Assembly: GCA_033065855.1 (NCBI GenBank)
Contig: JAVXUO010001990.1
Location: 62,001-126,000, forward strand
DNA from: Escallonia rubra
Lineage: Eukaryota > Streptophyta > Magnoliopsida > Escalloniales > Escalloniaceae
Direction: 5' to 3'
DNA length: 64,000 nucleotides
The stretch's first letter is position 1, and each line of letters begins with the position of its first letter. The position numbers and the translations under genes were made by a program. The notes under the pieces were generated by a model. That model searched no databases, was not told where the DNA came from, and saw only the letters and a program-made list of their open reading frames with translations. This document shows positions 59,100 through 64,000 of this stretch, piece by piece.

Positions 59100-60060
59100 G
59101 TGCTGTGAATTTGTTCCTTGCTTGTGAAGTGGTTTTGCGTCATTGTTGATGCTTACGAGCGCAGTATAAACCCTTATTGGGTCTGCTCCACTTTCTCTTT
59201 GACCGAAAGAGGAACAACTTGGTGAGGCGACGGCGCGATGCTCTCCAGTGGTGGACTAACGGCGACGATAGAGCGACGGTGAGGCAGTCCCTTAAACGGT
59301 GACCATAGCCACCAGCAAATTCGCCATCCCCGATCTTCGCGTATTCGACCGGTGATCGTGGTACGGCATTGAGCCGGCGTGCATTGCGGGCAATGGATCT
59401 GAACATGAAGCAGATCTGGCAATTGGTAGCCGTAAGGGTGAGACAATGATGGTGCCACCCATCGCGGTGGTGATGGCGTCGCCCTACCGCCCGTCGCGGT
59501 GGCGTGCATCTTGAGGAAGCGGTGGCCCCGAATAGGCTGTGGCGCCGGTGTTTTCCCGCAGGGCTTGCCGTGGTTGCGGACGGCAAGATGCCCGCAGTGG
59601 GTTACGACTGACCGGAGCGAGGCGGCAATGCTGCGGTGATGGTTGTGTGACTGGTGGCATCGGTTACTTCGCAGTGTTCTTCTTCATACTTTGATTTTTT
59701 TCTTTTGCCGCCGGCGGTGTGGTCTGATTAGGACGGTGTGTGTCGATGGTGTTGCAGTTGGCGATAGTGGTTGCTTGTTAGTGGCCGACTTGAAGTAAAC
59801 TCGCGGCGATCGTTGGTCTCCTCCGGGTATGAAGCGGCGATGTTTTTCCCATGGCCGCGGTGGTGCAAATCTGGAAGTTAGTAGCGGTGGAGCTGTTGGT
59901 TTGTTTATTTTTTTGATTTTTTGCTGAGATGTTGTTTGCTCCTGCAACTGGACTGTGGTGGCCGGCGGCTTATGGTGCCCACCGCGGTCTTCCAGCAACT
60001 TTGCGTCGCCGATGGCTCCGGTGGCGTGTGCGTGGCCGACTGTGAATTTGTTCCTTGCTT
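59100..60060. repeat. GC-rich degenerate unit of element 2
   Basis: Bounded by GTGAATTTGTTCCTTGCTTG at 59104 and its near copy at 60043. It contains many GGTGGCG and GGCGACGG words and a TCTGCTCCACTTTCTCTTTG stretch that returns as TCTGCCCCATTTTCTCATTG at 60749. Open frames here are low-complexity and are not called as genes. Confidence 0.6.
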
Positions 60061-60196
60061 ATGGAGTGGTTTATGCATCAAAACCTTGCAAGAAATAAAA
60101 GTACGTGACTGAGAGAACAGCCTTTGAAGCAATAAAGCATATAAAAATGCAACTATAATTTTAACACAGAATTAAGAACGATGTTTAAACATCGAG

Positions 60197-60676
60197 GCCC
60201 CATTAGGGCTTTGTCGGTTAGCCGACAGAGGTGTGTTGCATTGCGTCTCGCAGGTGAGTTTAAAACGTCAAAGCAGTCGGAGCCCCGACTTGTGACGTGC
60301 TTGCACCACTTGACGCAATTGCATGATGCTAGACCAAAAATAGGTCTAAGTATATACGAGCGCATATGAGAAGCAGCCTTCGGAAGGCTTGCTAGCGCCT
60401 AGAATTATAGTCGCTTTAAATTTTAACAACGTGCCAGAAAATACAACATGTGTGCACGCCTTAAAGAATGCGTAGCATACGCGAATTCATGAGACCGTGT
60501 AGGTCTTCTATTCAAATACGTGTTACAAAAAGCTTAACGCTTGACGGATTCGTGGCATATGTCAAATAAATAAGACCCTGGGGGTCTAAAGCATAAATAG
60601 CCCTTTTTGACTGTTAAAAACTTAATACTTTTAAAAGTATGTGACCTAAGGTAAATAAACGAGACCTTTTGGGTCT
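60197..60676. repeat. Hairpin array B of element 2
   Basis: Perfect stems at 60197-60209, 60212-60227 (6 bp, loop TTAG), 60275-60290 (6 bp, loop AGCC, inside an outer ACGTCA/TGACGT stem), 60375-60389 (6 bp), 60625-60640 (6 bp, loop TTAA), and four copies of AGACC/GGTCT with different loops at 60331, 60492, 60573 and 60662. Confidence 0.9.
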
Positions 60677-60729
60677 AGATGTAAACATGCAGTTTTTATG
60701 GGGGTTAATGTCAAAATTTAAAAAGAAAG

Positions 60730-62534
60730 AATAGACCTCTTTGTTGTTGTCTGCCCCATTTTCTCATTGACAGAAGAGCGGGTTGGCCTGAAGAGGCGAC
60801 GGCGGCATGGGAGGCGACGGCACGGCGTTGTGGCAGATCTAGGCATGGCGGTGCAGCAGATCTGACCGCCACTAGTGGTGAGACAGCCGATGTGCCGGTA
60901 GCGATGGAGCCGATTGCAGCTGCCGCGAGCCATAGTGGTGACGGCGCCGACTGCGATGCCGCACTGCTGTGGCGTCATCATCTTCTCTTTCGTTTCTTTT
61001 TGTCCCTTTTTTTTTTGGATCTGCTACTGTAGCTATGCGGTGGCACCTTTGCTTTGCTGTCGTTGCTGCCGGCACGGTGTTGATCAGTGGGGGCGACCGG
61101 AGGAATCGGTGGTGCGACGGTGGCTGACGTATCAGATCTTGGAGTAAGGCCGTGACCTTGCGGTGGCGATACCTCGCCGGAGGACCTATCATGGTGGTGA
61201 TGGTGCTCGTCGCGGCGTTGGCGATGGAGCCGATTAGCGATGTTGCGAGGGGCGCGGTGGTGCCTCTACTTTAGCGGTGCGGCGGTGGCGCGCTAGCGGA
61301 GCTACTAGCCGTGGTCTTCAGCTGGCGATCTTTGACGGAGTGGTTGATTTGTGGCGAGTTGTTGCCTATGACCGAGGTGGACGGCGCGACACCGGTGCTT
61401 TGTCTGAGGAGAGGGAAAACCACGGCGGTCATCTGCTTCATCTTTTCGTCCTTCTGTCTTCTTTTTATGATGCCGGAGAAGACAACTGTGGTCGTGGTGG
61501 TTGTCTTCAACGGTGTCATGTAATCTGGATGGCCATTGGTGGTGCGGTTGGATTTAGGAAGGACAAAGGTCTTGAGTGATTGTAGCGCCAGTAGTCATAC
61601 GGTTACGAACGAACGCCGTTGAATGTTGCCTCACTGCTCCGACAGCCTCACTACGGTGGTTGGCCGCGACTGATATGGTGATTGGGCACGAGTGAGGCAG
61701 CGATGGTAGATCAGGCAGCTCCTACTGGCGGCGACATCGAGGCTAGGCTGGGCCAATAGTAGAGCGCGATGTCAGGGAGCTGTAGAGAAGCGGCACCGTC
61801 GCCATTTGCTTCTGGTGACCGGCGCAACGTTGGGGAAGGTTGCGCCTCAACAAGTGCTGGTGATTGCGCAAGGTTCTGTCACGGTGGCTACAATGATGGT
61901 TGACGGCGGTGATGACTCGTTAGGATTTCGACCCTTTGATGCGGCAGTAATTTTGGCTCGTGTGGCAGTAGCCTGGTGACGCCGCTATTACTTGTCGTGG
62001 TGGACGGTGCAGTGTTGGGTAAGGCCGAGATGGAGCGACTCTGGTAACTTGCGGTAGAGTTGACACGACAGCGACGATCTGCTTCTTCTGTTCCTATTTT
62101 TTTTTTTGGGTGTCGCAGCTTTCACTACGGGGGCGAGTTGCCGTTGTTACCGGCGGCATTATCTGATCAGGATGGTGTGATGTTGGTGTTTGCGCCTATT
62201 GGCTTCGTGATGACATTCTGCTGTGAACGCTTGATCAGAACCCATGGTGGCTTACCGGCAGCCATTTTTGCAGTGATTGGAACGGTAGGCCGGCGTGGAG
62301 TTGCATGATTGTCGGCACTGCCGCTAGTTTTGCTGTTGTGGTATTGGTGACTCCAGCGGGGGAGGACATGCGGTTGTTGAGGCTGTCCTTGAAGTTCACG
62401 GCCGTACCGTCCGGAGCTCGACAACACTTTGTTGGTTATAGATTTTCTTCGAACCGTGCCTTTGTATTTTTATTTTTCTGACGTGTGGTAATTCCGACAC
62501 GCTGTCGCCGGCAGTTAAACGACTAGGCTGGCGG
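60730..62534. repeat. GC-rich degenerate repeat region of element 2 (next to the primer site)
   Basis: Several diverged copies of a GGCGACGG/GGTGGTG-rich unit related to 59100-60060. CGGCGGCATTATCTGATCAG near 62150 parallels CCGGCGGTGTGGTCTGATTA near 59710. Frames are short and repetitive; no retroviral domain is visible on either strand. Confidence 0.55.
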
Positions 62535-62552
62535 GTCCCACGGATGGCGCCA
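62535..62552 (-). other. Element 2 primer-binding site
   Basis: Minus strand TGGCGCCATCCGTGGGAC starts three bases after the LTR end. It differs at one base from the element 1 site. Confidence 0.85.
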
Positions 62553-62555
62553 AAA

Positions 62556-62944
62556 TGTTGCTGCTTAAAATATGTCCCGCGTACGTTGCGGAACCCGAGC
62601 CTGAACCGATGACCTGCAAGACAGAAAACGAGTGACCGCCGGGTGGGGTTCCCGGCGGAAAACTCTCCGATGCTTAAGTCAGAGCGCAGCTACATGATAA
62701 TGACTCTGAAAAAGCATGAATGAGTGTAGTTGTGTAGTCGTCCCATACCTGGGGGGTAGACCCCTTTATATAGTGGTAGGAAGAAGAGCCATAGTAGGAC
62801 TGGGCCGTAGGCTAGATGTGTTAGGATCGTGTTAGGTTCCTTGAGGATCACGTCACGATCTCTGATAAGATAATCCCCAATGTCCTAGTATGACTGAGAG
62901 TGCCGGTATTCCCCAATTATTGGGAGTATATTTGAGATATATCA
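62556..62944 (-). repeat. Element 2 LTR (5' LTR in the element's sense)
   Basis: Partner of 57764-58153 at about 99 percent identity, with the same TATA box, GC hairpin and CATCGGAG motif. Confidence 0.95.
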
Positions 62945-62949
62945 CTTGT

Positions 62950-63600
62950 AAAACAAGTACATTGGGTCAAATAGTATATCGAATAAAGTGGAGGGAGAAA
63001 GTGCTTAAAACCGATGAAGGAATGAGTATTACCATGAACAGCTCTAAGAGGCTTAAAAATCTTACAAAGTTTCTGTTGGTATATGTTAGAAAATCGAATA
63101 CCTTGTAACATCAAGTTTGATTTTCTAACAATAAGAGAAGGGTTGAAAGGCTGATGACGAAATACTAATTCATTTCGGCCAATCAAAATATTCCAAAGAA
63201 GGAAAGAAATTCGGATAATGCACCAAAAGCATGATACTTGATGTAACTAGGCTTCGATAATCAAGAACAAAACCAATCACGGCTTGAGACAAATCCAGAG
63301 TCATTAAAAAATTGGGATGAATCAAAGGGTGCATCCTAATAACTTTTGCACTAGGATATTCAAAAACTAAATGTTCATGAGTTTCAGACATGTTTTGACA
63401 GAGAGGACAACAATCATGCAAGATACATTTTCTCTTTAGAAGTTTAGAACAAAGAGCAAGACGTTTATGTATAAATTGCCAAAGAAAGAATTTAATTTTT
63501 TTAGGAATAGGCAATTTCCTAAAACGATGCCAGGGTTTGGGGGAAACAGAGCTATCTGGACTGTGAGAGTTTTTCAGGTTACCGAAAGAAATCTATAAGT
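62950..63600 (-). pseudogene. LINE fragment: RT zinc-binding (zf-RVT) domain
   Basis: The frame at 63170-63514 reads PKKIKFFLWQFIHKRLALCS, then CPLCQNMSETHEHLVFEYP. This is the C-terminal zinc-binding domain of plant LINE RT proteins; upstream sequence (SPKPWHRFRKLPI) extends it to about 63600. After a stop near 63170 the frame continues as a GRNELVFRH phrase typical of the segment before RNase H. Element 2 interrupts the copy at 62944, and the CACTA terminus lies just upstream of it. Confidence 0.8.
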
Positions 63601-63627
63601 AGCCAAAACAGGGAAAGAGTCTCAATT

Positions 63628-64000
63628 CACTACAAGAAAATGACCTTTTAGCGACGGATTTTTAGGGACGGAACTAAATCCGTCGCTAAAAGTGCCTTTT
63701 AGCGACGGATGTTCCGTCTCTAAAAGTCCGTTGCTAAAGACGGCCTTTTAGGGTTTACCCGGTTATTTGTCTATATATATGTGAATTTTAGGGTTACATT
63801 TCTCTTCTTTTCACCTGCCCTCTTAACTCTCCCTAATAGTCACACACAGATCCTTCTCTCAAATCTCACAGCCAGGTTCCTTCTCTCAAATCTTCTCTCA
63901 AATCTCTCTATTTCTCACAGATCTACCAAAATCAGTAAGCCACGACTCACGACCACCCTACTCAACCCACATCTCCGCGGTGGCTAGTCACTCTCGATCT
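63628..64000 (+). mobile_element. CACTA (En/Spm) transposon terminus, runs out of the window
   Basis: Begins CACTACAAGAAAATGACC, a typical plant CACTA inverted terminus, preceded by ATT as the possible 3-bp target duplication. Subterminal TTTTAGCGACGGA words occur in both orientations (63646, 63677 and 63697), as expected for transposase-binding repeats. The body and other end are outside the window. Confidence 0.8.

Larger units (their letters stand above)
57764..62944 (-). mobile_element. Element 2: young non-autonomous LTR retrotransposon with hairpin arrays
   Basis: LTRs of 390 and 389 bp differ by about three substitutions and one gap. CTTGT flanks both sides (57759-57763 and 62945-62949). 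The primer-binding site matches that of element 1. The 4.4-kb interior has no gag, RT or integrase. In minus-strand order it holds GC-rich degenerate repeats, a hairpin block, another GC-rich unit, a second hairpin block, then the polypurine tract. The shared primer site, LTR ends and LTR motif suggest that a Tat element mobilised it. Confidence 0.92.

Noticed and set aside
59140..62427. Many frames of 60-148 codons on both strands in element 2
   Set aside because: Ala/Arg/Thr-rich products of degenerate GGCGACGG-type repeats; no gag, protease, RT or integrase motif found.
1..64000. tRNA, rRNA or organelle-derived segments
   Set aside because: I read for cloverleaf-like and rRNA-like stretches by eye and saw none convincing; a covariance-model scan would be needed to exclude them.

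Overview
This window is nuclear DNA of a flowering plant, probably a eudicot, although I cannot name the species. The evidence is two intron-bearing protein genes with GT-AG introns and plant-specific protein families, plus dense plant transposons: Tat/Ogre-type Ty3-gypsy elements, a TRIM, MULEs, hATs, LINE remnants and a CACTA end.

Layout. 1-8058: repeat-rich DNA with an Ogre-like LTR end and the last exon of a nucleotide-sugar transporter pseudogene. 8059-17312: a nearly full-length Tat-lineage LTR retrotransposon on the minus strand ('element 1'). It has gag, protease, RT, two RNase H domains and integrase, plus an oppositely transcribed Transposase_28-type gene with its own promoter and introns. 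All of these genes are broken. 18176-about 20160: an LTR and tandem-repeat arrays of a related non-autonomous element ('element 3'). 20161-27640: gene-poor DNA with short tandem duplications. 27947-43180: a complete 12-exon tyrosylprotein sulfotransferase gene (TPST, 498 codons) whose introns hold a LINE fragment, long-TIR elements and a MULE. 43737-46058: a hAT-like element with a nested smaller hAT and a tandem TRIM array. 47413-51013: a two-exon GATA-finger gene coding for 815 residues, built of seven internal repeat units of which only the first and last keep an intact zinc finger. 51533-52687: a MULE with a perfect 9-bp target duplication. 53752-56895: a Helitron-like end, another TIR element and a solo LTR. 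57764-62944: a young non-autonomous LTR element ('element 2') with a perfect 5-bp target duplication, inserted in a LINE. 63628 to the end: one terminus of a CACTA transposon.

Only two host genes look functional. TPST would act in the Golgi to sulfate tyrosines of secreted peptide hormones. The GATA protein would be nuclear. The other coding sequence is transposon-derived.

The least ordinary signals are (a) the seven-unit GATA protein with decayed middle fingers in an open frame, and (b) arrays of short perfect hairpins, some with compensatory stem changes, on the PPT side of all three Tat-type elements. They are densest in element 2, which has no gag-pol.
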